A DNA stretch of 64,000 bases from Ottowia flava (GTDB lineage: Bacteria > Pseudomonadota > Gammaproteobacteria > Burkholderiales > Burkholderiaceae_C). The notes beneath the pieces are model-generated. The model saw nothing but the letters and a program-made list of their open reading frames with translations. It made no database searches and was not told where the DNA came from. A program made the position numbers and the translations under genes. Location of the stretch: contig NZ_VRUA01000006.1 in NCBI RefSeq assembly GCF_008017535.1, forward strand, positions 62,001 through 126,000, in the 5' to 3' direction. Positions 32,591 to 40,220 of this stretch are shown piece by piece; position 1 is the stretch's first letter, and each line of letters starts with the position of its first letter.

Positions 32591-33613
32591 ATGAAGCGGG
32601 AGAAAGACAAGGTGCGCCAGGCGCCGTTGGGCTGGCGCGCCACGCTGGCCTTGACGGCGGCGCTGGTGCTGGTGGGCTGCGCCACTGGCCCGCAGGACAG
32701 TGGCGCGCCCGCGCCGTCGTCCGACAGCCCGGCGGTGGCCAGCGGGCCCCAGCCGCCGCAGGTGGTGAATCGCTCCACCTTGCCGAACCTGACGCTCACG
32801 GGGGTAGACGGCTACGGCGAGTACACCTCGCTGGCACTGAAGATCAGCTACGACATCGACGCCCGGGGCGTGTGGCAGCCTGCCGCGGACCAGGAGCCGA
32901 TGCTGAACGAAGGCCATGACCTGGCCAACGACTTCCGTTGCATGGCCCATGGCGCCGGTTACAACCAACGCACCGTGTGGTTCCCCGACACCGGCATCTT
33001 CGTGCGCGGCGCGCAACTGCGCTCGCTGGCCGACGCCAGGGGCGCGGATCGGCCGCTGGTGGTGCTGTCGGAGGGCGACAACGGGTCGCTGTCCGTCGCC
33101 GGGCCGAAAGCGCGTGAACTGGAGTACGGCTACGTGCCGTGCGTGGGCCGCCAGCGCGTCGACGTCGGCCACCGTGCCAGCGGCTACGTGAAGCCGGGTG
33201 ATCGCCTCCAGTTGCGTCCGGCCGGGCGCAACGCCCGACCGGTCACCCTGACGGTGCCACGCACGATGCGCCCGTACGTGATCCTGGACTTTGCCGGCCG
33301 CCCCGCGCGTGCCCTGGTGCCTGCGAACATGGTACTGCTGTCGATCGACTGGCCGAACCGGCGCGCCGTGGCGCAGTACCAGGTGACGGTGGCCATGCAG
33401 CCGCAGGTCGCGCGCGCCGCCTGGATGATCACGCTGCCCGATCCGGGCGCGGTCCAGGACCGCAGTGCGGTCGACATCAACCGCGAGGTCGAACGCTACC
33501 TGGACACCTGCCCCTCGGCCAGCAAGCCGATGGACCCGTGTGCCAACCCGCACGGCCAGTTGCCACCGCTGTTGCGGCCTGCGCCGGCCAGTCGGTCGGT
33601 CAAGGACGTGTGA
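32591..33613 (+). CDS. Secreted lipoprotein, paralogue 1 of 3, unknown function
   Basis: The 340-residue protein has a signal peptide with lipobox LVGC (Cys30), then a Pro/Ser-rich spacer. A conserved domain follows: NRSTLPNLTL, LALKISYDIDARG, DFRCMAHGAGYNQRTVWFPD, YVPCVGRQRV, IDWPNRRAVAQYQVT and a C-terminal YLDTCPSASKPMDPC. Four cysteines (DFRC, PCVG, DTCP, MDPC) recur in the two downstream paralogues. AGGGAGG lies upstream of ATG 32591. No characterised family was recognised. The cysteines suggest an oxidised extracytoplasmic domain. Confidence 0.8.
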   Translation: MKREKDKVRQAPLGWRATLALTAALVLVGCATGPQDSGAPAPSSDSPAVASGPQPPQVVNRSTLPNLTLTGVDGYGEYTSLALKISYDIDARGVWQPAADQEPMLNEGHDLANDFRCMAHGAGYNQRTVWFPDTGIFVRGAQLRSLADARGADRPLVVLSEGDNGSLSVAGPKARELEYGYVPCVGRQRVDVGHRASGYVKPGDRLQLRPAGRNARPVTLTVPRTMRPYVILDFAGRPARALVPANMVLLSIDWPNRRAVAQYQVTVAMQPQVARAAWMITLPDPGAVQDRSAVDINREVERYLDTCPSASKPMDPCANPHGQLPPLLRPAPASRSVKDV

Positions 33614-33863
33614 TCTGCCGTTGCGCCGTGTTGGCGAGGCGTCTTGGCGGCTTTTCGCAAGGTAGATTGACACGAAGCGGGGCGATACTGGCGTCGACCG
33701 GCTGCGCGACACCGGCGCCGTCAGGCCCAGGATCCTCTGCACGCAGCCGCCCATGAGGGCGGTGGCCTGCTCCGCCAGGAGGAGCCATCGCTACGCATGC
33801 GCCGCAGGACGTCCCAACAGGACAGCGACAACAACAGGGAGAAGCAGACTGAACACATCCACC

Positions 33864-34907
33864 ATGAACCGGGGCGGTCTGCGCGCGGGTTGTCGGCGGC
33901 TGTCGGCATCTGCTGCGGTGGCCGCAACCGCGCTGGGCAGCGCCTGCGCGGCACCGGGCAAGGCACCCGCCGATTCGCCCGCAGGCATTCCGTCTGACCG
34001 TGCGGGCGCCACCAGCGCCTCCGCGGCGACCGCGGCATCGGCCGATGCGCCCGCACCCCGTCAGCACCCTCCGGCGGTGGAAAACAGAACGCCGTTCCCC
34101 GACCTCAGCATGGCCGACGCCGACGACCCGGTCTACGGCACTTACGACGCTTTCCGCCTGAAGATCAGCTACGTCATTGACGCCCACGGCCACCTCGGCA
34201 TCGGCGCGGCCGATCCCGAGCCGATGCTGACCGGGGCCGACGACCCTGCCCAGGACCTACGGTGCACCGCTCATGGCGCCGGCTTCAACCAGCGCACCGT
34301 CTGGTACCCGGACACAGACATCTTTGTGGCTGGCGCGCGTCTGGTTGCTGCGCAGTCGGGCGACGGCTCGCCACGGCCGCTGCTGCGCATGGGCTCGCAA
34401 GCGCAGGGCATTGTCACCGCCACCGGCCCGCGCGCGCGCCAGGCCGAATACGGTTACGCCCCCTGCGTCGGCAGCCAGCGTGTGCGCGGCGGCGCGCGTG
34501 CCGAGCGCTACCTGAACGGTGGCGACCGCCTCAGCCTGCGCCCGGACGGCGGCAAGGGCGGTGTGCAGACGATCGTGCTGCCCCAGGACCCCCGGCCGTT
34601 TGCCATGCTGATGTACGAAGGGCGGGCAGAGCGCGCCTTCGTGCCGGCCCAGCTGGTGCTGCTGACGATCGACTGGCCACGTCGCCGCGCCGTCGGCCTC
34701 TACCAGATCACCGTGCCCATCCAGCCGGTGGTGGCCAGCGTGCACTGGAGCACCACACTGCCGCCGTTCACCATCGCCCAGATGCCGCAGATGCAGGCTT
34801 TCAACCGTGCCGTGTCCAGCTACATCGCCACCTGCCCGGTGCCGATGAAGCCCATGGATCCGTGTGCCAACCCGAACCGCCCCTTGCCCGAGATCCTGAC
34901 GCGCTAA
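33864..34907 (+). CDS. Secreted lipoprotein, paralogue 2 of 3, unknown function
   Basis: The 347-residue protein has a cleavable N terminus ending ALGSAC (Cys28), a weaker lipobox than in the other two copies, followed by a long Ala-rich spacer. The domain repeats the family pattern: NRTPFPDLSM, FRLKISYVIDAHG, DLRCTAHGAGFNQRTVWYPD, YAPCVGSQRV, IDWPRRRAVGLYQITVPIQP and ATCPVPMKPMDPC. It is separated from paralogue 1 by 250 bp with no recognisable gene, and from paralogue 3 by 72 bp. ATG 33864 is preferred, and the longer upstream reading lacks a signal sequence. Confidence 0.8.
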   Translation: MNRGGLRAGCRRLSASAAVAATALGSACAAPGKAPADSPAGIPSDRAGATSASAATAASADAPAPRQHPPAVENRTPFPDLSMADADDPVYGTYDAFRLKISYVIDAHGHLGIGAADPEPMLTGADDPAQDLRCTAHGAGFNQRTVWYPDTDIFVAGARLVAAQSGDGSPRPLLRMGSQAQGIVTATGPRARQAEYGYAPCVGSQRVRGGARAERYLNGGDRLSLRPDGGKGGVQTIVLPQDPRPFAMLMYEGRAERAFVPAQLVLLTIDWPRRRAVGLYQITVPIQPVVASVHWSTTLPPFTIAQMPQMQAFNRAVSSYIATCPVPMKPMDPCANPNRPLPEILTR

Positions 34908-34979
34908 CGCAGGACACCTGTGGCCCGTGTGCGCACCCACGCCCGATTTCAATCCCACCAACCTAGGAAGACACCCCCA

Positions 34980-35987
34980 ATGAAGCAGCCAACCCTGCGC
35001 CCCGTCATCACCCTGGGCCTGGCCCTGTGCGCCAGCGCCTGGCTGGCCGGATGTGTCAACGGTCCGAACGCCCATGGCACCACCGGCGGCAGCGCCCCCG
35101 GTCAGGCGCCCAACACCGGCGCTGCCGCGCCGGCCCCGTTCACGCCACCCCAGGTCCACAACACCACACCGTTTCCGGACCTGGGACTCACCAACGACGA
35201 CGCCACCGAATACGTGTCGCTGGGCCTGAAGATCACCTACCAGATCGACGGCCAGAACCGCCTGCGCTACCTGCTCGAAGGGCAGGAGAAGATGATCGGG
35301 ACGGCGCACGACGTCGCCAACGACCTGCGCTGCACCGACATCGGCGGCGGCTTCAACCAGCGCACCACCTTCTTCCCCGACACCGGCATCTTCACCCACG
35401 GCGCCGCGCTGACCGGCGTGCGTTCCGCCCGCGGCCAGGCGCGCCCGCTGCAGCGCCTGCGCGCCGTGGAAGACGGCACCATGGCCGTCACCGGCAAGCC
35501 GGCGCGCGACGTCGAATACGCCTACATGCCCTGCGTCGGCAGCACCCAGGTGCGCGCCGGCGTGCGCACCGACGGCTACCTGCAGCCGGGCGACCAGCTC
35601 ACGCTCAAGCCACCGGGCAAGAACAGCAAGCCGGTGCAGCTCACCCTGCGCCCGGACGTGCGCCCCTTCGTCGTGCTGGCCTACGCCGACGGCACCTCCC
35701 GCGCCTTCGTGCCCGCACGCCCCGTGCTGATGACCGTGGACTGGCCGCGCCGCCGCGCCGTGGTGCAGTACCAGGCCACCTTCCCGATCGCGCCGCAGGT
35801 CGCGCAGGCCATCTGGAGCGGCACCGTGGCGCCCGGCACCGCAGCCGACCCGCACCGGAACGCTTTCAACGACGCGATGCTCCAGTACCTGGACACTTGC
35901 CCGGCACCCACGCAGCCGATGGACGCCTGCGGCATGCCCGGCCGCCCCATGCCCCAGATCCTGCGCGACGAGCCACTGTCGCAGTGA
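34980..35987 (+). CDS. Secreted lipoprotein, paralogue 3 of 3, unknown function
   Basis: The 335-residue protein has a clear signal peptide and lipobox LAGC (Cys25). The domain has NTTPFPDLGL, LGLKITYQIDGQN, DLRCTDIGGGFNQRTTFFPD, YMPCVGSTQVRAG, VDWPRRRAVVQYQATFPIAP and DTCPAPTQPMDAC. By eye, copies 2 and 3 share more with each other in the DWPRRRAV region than with copy 1. TAGGAAG lies upstream of ATG 34980. Its function is unknown. The tandem arrangement points to local duplication. Confidence 0.8.
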   Translation: MKQPTLRPVITLGLALCASAWLAGCVNGPNAHGTTGGSAPGQAPNTGAAAPAPFTPPQVHNTTPFPDLGLTNDDATEYVSLGLKITYQIDGQNRLRYLLEGQEKMIGTAHDVANDLRCTDIGGGFNQRTTFFPDTGIFTHGAALTGVRSARGQARPLQRLRAVEDGTMAVTGKPARDVEYAYMPCVGSTQVRAGVRTDGYLQPGDQLTLKPPGKNSKPVQLTLRPDVRPFVVLAYADGTSRAFVPARPVLMTVDWPRRRAVVQYQATFPIAPQVAQAIWSGTVAPGTAADPHRNAFNDAMLQYLDTCPAPTQPMDACGMPGRPMPQILRDEPLSQ

Positions 35988-36029
35988 CCGGCGTTGCCCC
36001 TGTGACTTCCGTTGTCGCCCCGCGTCCCC

Positions 36030-36647
36030 ATGTCCGCTGACCCGTCCGCGCTGCACCTCGGCCCCATCGCCCACGCCCACCTGGCCGGCGTCATGGCCGT
36101 GCAGGCGCTGGCCTATGGCGACGCGCTGCTGGAATCGCCCGAGGTTCTGGGCAGCAAGCTGCGCATGCCCGGCGACACCTGCTGGGGCGCGTTTGCCGGG
36201 GCAGGTGGCTCGCTGGCCGCTGGTGCAACGTCGGGCGGCGCGCTGCACGTTGGCGCGGTGGGTGAGGGCGCTGGTCCGCACGCTCACCTGCACCAAGGGG
36301 CGGCCGACACCCTCAACCTGTGCGCCTACGCCATTGCCCACACCGTGCCCGATGGCGCGCCGCTGGTGCTGAACAAGCCCGCGACCCCCGCCACGCCGCA
36401 ACCGGGCGACTGGCTGTACGTCCACGACATCGCCGTCGACCCCGCCTGGGCCGGCCACGGGCTGGCCGCGCGCCTGCTGGCCGAAGTGCTGGACGCGGGG
36501 CGCCGGCTGTCCTTGTCCCGCGCGATGTTGGTGGCGGTGCAGGGGGCAGACGCGTACTGGGCGCGGCATGGTTTTGTGGCCCAGGCGGCGCCGATGGCGG
36601 TGCTGGGGTTTGGGGAGGGGGCGGTGTGGATGGTGCGGGATTTGTAA
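36030..36647 (+). CDS. GNAT-family N-acetyltransferase
   Basis: The 205-residue protein has the GNAT core LYVHDIAVDPAWAGHGLAARLLAEVLD, in which the acetyl-CoA-binding motif A appears as A-G-H-G-L-A. It is followed by YWARHGF. A Gly/Ala/His-rich stretch (about 65-95) interrupts the first half and is unusual for the fold. ATG 36030 is chosen, with a TTG at 36012 as an alternative. It lies 42 bp after lipoprotein 3 and may be co-transcribed. The substrate is unknown. Confidence 0.8.
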   Translation: MSADPSALHLGPIAHAHLAGVMAVQALAYGDALLESPEVLGSKLRMPGDTCWGAFAGAGGSLAAGATSGGALHVGAVGEGAGPHAHLHQGAADTLNLCAYAIAHTVPDGAPLVLNKPATPATPQPGDWLYVHDIAVDPAWAGHGLAARLLAEVLDAGRRLSLSRAMLVAVQGADAYWARHGFVAQAAPMAVLGFGEGAVWMVRDL

Positions 36648-36706
36648 GTGAAATCGGCTGTTGGCTTTGCAGCTGTCCGCGCGAGCAGCTATTGGAGTTG
36701 TAGCAC
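36648..36706 (+). repeat. Dispersed repeat copy R12
   Basis: Forward orientation, divergent: GTGAAATCGGCTGTTGGC, then TCCGCGCGAGCAGCTATTGG. It starts directly after the TAA of the acetyltransferase gene. Confidence 0.65.
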
Positions 36707-36751
36707 TTCGTTCGTCGCGCACTCGTTGGGTGGCGGTGCTTGAACGGGGTT

Positions 36752-37394
36752 GGGAGGCCGGGTCTCGGCCCGGCGGCCGACCCACTTTCTTTTGCTTCGC
36801 CAAAAGAAAGTAGGCAAAGAAAAGGCGACCCCACGTCTGCGACCCCTGCGCTGCGCGCAGGGGCAAACCTGCGTCACGCTTCTGGCGTGGTGGGCCGCAG
36901 AACTCACTTCGCTGCTTTGCAGCTCCGTTCAAACAACCGCGGCCAGTCGGTTCACGAAGCGGCTGCATCCTCCGGTGCAGCCGCCACCCCGCCAGAACCG
37001 CGCCGCAGGCGCAGTCTCAAGGGGAGTTGAACAGCCACACGGGCCATCGCTGCGCTCGGCCCCAACACGCGAGCGCTACGCGCCGCGGACCCAGGGCCGA
37101 GCGAAGCGATGGCCCGTCTCGCCACCCCTCTGGACGTGCCGAGAAGCGCAGAGCGGGCGGTGGGCGTGGGCACCGAAGGATGCCCACGCTTCGTGCTCTG
37201 ACTCGCTGCAGCTGTCTGAGCGGAGCGCTGCAAGCGCAAAGCGAGTTCTGCAGCGCCACCGCCCGATCGAGCATCGCAGGTTGCCCCGCAGCATCGCTGC
37301 GGGGACACGTCCAGTGGGGTCGCCTTCTTTTGCCTTCTTTTCTTGGCGAGACAAGAAAAGAAGGTGCGCCGCCGGGCGCATGTCCCGGCCTTCC
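36752..37394. repeat. ~640-bp nested imperfect inverted repeat, non-coding
   Basis: The outer arms (36752-36832 and 37316-37394) are imperfect reverse complements over about 80 bp. The left ends AAAGAAAAGGCGACCCC and the right begins GGGGTCGCCTTCTTTTG. Each arm also holds its own CT/AG-rich hairpin. Second arms (about 36897-36940 and 37200-37250) share GCAGAACTC/GAGTTCTGC and TTGCAGC/GCTGCAA. A near-perfect inner 22-bp pair lies at 37041-37062 (GGGCCATCGCTGCGCTCGGC..) and 37094-37115. Open frames across it follow the palindromes and look spurious. Together with copies R12 and R13 it accounts for most of the gene-free kilobase 36648-37647. Confidence 0.8.
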
Positions 37395-37474
37395 ACCTCA
37401 AACCCGTCACCGAATAAAAAAAGCACGCGGCACTCGTACAAGCGGCTCCGATTCGTGCGGCACCAAACTACCAA

Positions 37475-37525
37475 TTCCATAGCTGCCCGCGCAAGCAGCC
37501 CCTGGGCCAGAAGCTCAATTCATTC
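37475..37525 (-). repeat. Dispersed repeat copy R13
   Basis: Reverse orientation: AATTCCATAGCTGCCCGCGC, a changed centre, then GGGCCAGAAGCTCAATTCATT. It lies between the large inverted repeat and the universal stress protein gene. Confidence 0.7.
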
Positions 37526-37647
37526 AAAACCTGAGAGTGCTAAGCCGTCACCGCAAGACCGCATGCCCGGCCGCGCCGCGGCAGTTGCACCGGCGCCGGC
37601 ACCACGCTGAGAAAGGCCGCGCAGCGCGGCGCCGCCTGCGCGCAGCT

Positions 37648-38094
37648 TCACCCCTCATCCACCACCGGCGGCGGCACCAGCAGTACCGGCACGGGCGAGC
37701 TTTGCACCAGCCGCTGCGACACCGAGCCGCCTTCCAGCCAGCGGCGAATCGGGCCCAGCGCGCGCGAGCCCATCACCACCATGTCGCAGTGGTGCTCTTC
37801 GATCAGCTCCACCATCGCCTGCGCAGGGTCGCCCTGGACCACGGCGGTTTCGTAGGCCACGCCTGCATCGGCCAGCAGGCGGGCGGACGGGGCCATCAGG
37901 TCTTCGCCCGCCTCCAGCGCGGCGCCTTCGATCAGCTCGGGGCTGTCCGCCGTCACCATCTCGTAGAAACTCGCCGGCTCCTGCACGTTCACCAGCACGA
38001 AGCTGCCCTTGAGGCCCTCGCGCAGCAGTTGCAGGGCAAAACGGGTTTCGTGCAGAGACAGCTCGGTGCCGTCAACGGGAAGCAGGATTTTCAT
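37648..38094 (-). CDS. Universal stress protein UspA family
   Basis: The 148-residue single-domain Usp starts MKILLPVDGTELS. The nucleotide-binding loop is VVMGSRALGPIRRWLEGGSVSQRLVQ followed by PVPVLLV. This matches G-2x-G-9x-G-S, as in ATP-binding UspA/MJ0577-type proteins. It is a single gene flanked by repeat copies R13 and R14. Its role is a general stress response, with no specific partner visible. Confidence 0.92.
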   Translation of the reverse strand: MKILLPVDGTELSLHETRFALQLLREGLKGSFVLVNVQEPASFYEMVTADSPELIEGAALEAGEDLMAPSARLLADAGVAYETAVVQGDPAQAMVELIEEHHCDMVVMGSRALGPIRRWLEGGSVSQRLVQSSPVPVLLVPPPVVDEG

Positions 38095-38110
38095 GGTCTT
38101 GGTCTCAGAT

Positions 38111-38164
38111 AACTATCAAATCAGGAGCTTGTCGCGCCCGCCTGGAGGGCGTTGGCGCCCAATC
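38111..38164 (-). repeat. Dispersed repeat copy R14
   Basis: Reverse orientation, divergent centre: CTATCAAATCAGGAGCTTG, CGCGCCCGCCTGGAGGGC, then GCGCCCAATCTC. It fills the 70-bp gap between rlhA and the stress protein gene. Confidence 0.7.
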
Positions 38165-40159
38165 TCATTCGTGGAACTGCGCCGGCACGGGCTGGGCGCG
38201 GTAGAAGGTCAGGGCGTGCTCGGCGGCTTCGCGTTCGCCCTGGGCAAGGACGCCGCGCTTGATCTTACCGACGACGTGCATCTCGCAGGGCTTGCAGTCA
38301 AAGCGCAGGGTGAGCTTTTCCTTGCCGTTGATGAGCTGCAGCGGCTCGGCTTTGACGGTGCCTTTGACGCCGATGACGCCTTTGGCTTGTTTGGGGCACA
38401 GGCTCAAGGAAAAGCGCACGCAGTGCTTGGTGATCATCAGGCTGACTTCGCCTTCTTCCTGCTGGCTTTCGTAGGCGGCGTCGATGACCTTGACGCCGTG
38501 TTTGGCGTAGAAGTCGCGCGCCTTGTGGTTGAAGACGTTGGCCAGGTAGGTCAGCGAATCTTCGGGGTAGGGCGCGGGTGGCTGCACGGGATTAGCGCGC
38601 GGCAGGCGCTGCCAGGCGGCGGCGCGAGCGGCATCGAGCGCTTGCATCGCGTCGCGCCGCAGCGCGTTGGCGACGCTGGCGGGGACGAACCAGGGCGCGC
38701 TCAGGTCGATGGCGATGTCGATGGGCTGGTACAGCGTTTCACCCAGCTTGGCCAGGGCTTCGCGCAGCTTCTGCTCGGCCTGTGCTGCGTCTTTGGGAGC
38801 TTGCTGCGCAAGCTCGGCGCGGGCTGTGGCCGAATTTCCTTCTTCATCGGTGGCCGTCAGTTGCAAACCGCCTGCGGGCGACTCGGCGAGCTTGAGCCAC
38901 ACGCCGATGCGGCGGTCGGCCGATTTTTTCTCCAGCGTGCGGACCCAGTCCATGCTGCGGTTGCGGTTGATGACGGTGCCGCGGCGCAGGTCGTGCAGGC
39001 TGGCCATGGCGTCTTTGGGGAAGACGCGCCAGGCGCCGTCACCCAATGCATCGATGCGGTTGGCTTGGGCGCCGACCAGTTCTTTTTGCGCGTCCCAGTA
39101 GCACAGGCCGTCGCCGTTGGCCAGTTGCAGGTCGGCGCTGTCGGCCATCAGATCGAAGTGGTCGGCCGCGACGCGGGTGACGAAACCGATGGGCTGGCCG
39201 GGGTTCTTGGGCGTGTCGAAGGCGCCGATGTCGGTCTGGCGGCCGTTGACGAAGTAGTCGGTGAACTCGCGGTTGAAGTTCTGGTCCGGGTCGGGCGTGA
39301 AGGTGAAGCGCGTGCTGCCGCTGCTGGCGCGGGCCAGCTCGGGGCGCTGCTCCAGCAACTGATCGATGAGGCGGCGGTAGTGGGCGGTGATGTTCTTCAC
39401 GTAGCCCATGTCCTTGTAGCGCCCTTCAATCTTGAAGCTGCGCACGCCAGCGTCGATGAGGGGGCCGAGGTTCAGGCTCTGGTTGTTGTCCTTCATGCTC
39501 AGCACATGGGCGTTGTGCGCGACGAAACGGCCTTGCGCGTCGACCACCTGGTAGGGCAGGCGGCAGGCCTGCGAGCAGTCGCCGCGGTTGGCGCTGCGGC
39601 CGGTGTGGGCGTGGCTGATGTAGCACTGGCCGCTGTAGGCAACGCACAGCGCGCCGTGGATGAAGAATTCGATGCTGCAGCGGGACGGGTCGAGGGCGTC
39701 GCGCACGGCGGCGATCTGGTCCAGATCCAATTCGCGCGCCAGCACGATCTGCGACAGGCCGGCGTCTTGCAGAAAGCGCGCTTTTTCAGGCGTGCGGATG
39801 TCGGTCTGGGTGCTGGCGTGCAGCTGGATGGGCGGCAGGTCGATTTCGAGCAGGCCCATGTCCTGGATGATCAGCGCGTCGGCGCCGGCGTCGTACAGCT
39901 GGTGGACCAGGCGGCGCGCGGGCTCCAGCTCGTCGTCGCGCAGGATGGTGTTGAGCGTGACGAACACGCGTGCGTTGAAGCGGTGCGCGTGCGCGGCCAG
40001 GCGGGCGATGTCGGCGATGCTGTTGCCGGCGCTGGCGCGCGCGCCAAAGCCGGGGCCGCCGATGTAGATGGCGTCGGCGCCGTGGTTCACGGCTTCGATG
40101 CCGATGTCGGCGTCGCGCGCGGGGGAAAGCAGCTCAAGGTGGTGGGGGCCGGAAGACAT
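38165..40159 (-). CDS. rlhA: Peptidase U32-family 23S rRNA hydroxylation protein (RlhA-like)
   Basis: The 664-residue U32 protein starts HHLELLSPARDADIGIEAVNHGADAIYIGGPGFGAR. The U32 signature is IEFFIHGALCVAYSGQCYIS, followed by NRGDCSQACRLPYQ; these cysteines probably bind an Fe-S cluster. A long C-terminal extension includes a collagenase-like insert and CVRFSLSLCPKQAKG..DCKPCEM. In E. coli the long form (RlhA/YdcP) is needed for hydroxylation of C2501 in 23S rRNA. The first ATG of the domain, 40159, is used, and the open frame upstream is not homologous. Confidence 0.85.
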   Translation of the reverse strand: MSSGPHHLELLSPARDADIGIEAVNHGADAIYIGGPGFGARASAGNSIADIARLAAHAHRFNARVFVTLNTILRDDELEPARRLVHQLYDAGADALIIQDMGLLEIDLPPIQLHASTQTDIRTPEKARFLQDAGLSQIVLARELDLDQIAAVRDALDPSRCSIEFFIHGALCVAYSGQCYISHAHTGRSANRGDCSQACRLPYQVVDAQGRFVAHNAHVLSMKDNNQSLNLGPLIDAGVRSFKIEGRYKDMGYVKNITAHYRRLIDQLLEQRPELARASSGSTRFTFTPDPDQNFNREFTDYFVNGRQTDIGAFDTPKNPGQPIGFVTRVAADHFDLMADSADLQLANGDGLCYWDAQKELVGAQANRIDALGDGAWRVFPKDAMASLHDLRRGTVINRNRSMDWVRTLEKKSADRRIGVWLKLAESPAGGLQLTATDEEGNSATARAELAQQAPKDAAQAEQKLREALAKLGETLYQPIDIAIDLSAPWFVPASVANALRRDAMQALDAARAAAWQRLPRANPVQPPAPYPEDSLTYLANVFNHKARDFYAKHGVKVIDAAYESQQEEGEVSLMITKHCVRFSLSLCPKQAKGVIGVKGTVKAEPLQLINGKEKLTLRFDCKPCEMHVVGKIKRGVLAQGEREAAEHALTFYRAQPVPAQFHE

Positions 40160-40220
40160 TCGGCGATTATCCCAGCGGGGTCGCGCCCGTGGTGGTGCGC
40201 GGGCGCGGGTGAGCGCCACC

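Noticed and set aside
36752-37394. Insertion sequence with long terminal inverted repeats
   Set aside because: The arms resemble terminal inverted repeats, but there is no transposase frame between them, and further inverted pairs share the same centre. It is therefore described as a nested palindrome rather than an IS.
36740-37610. Several overlapping open frames of 96-286 codons
   Set aside because: All cross the nested inverted repeats, have Arg/Ser/Ala-rich compositions and mirror each other on the two strands, the usual artefact over this kind of repeat.
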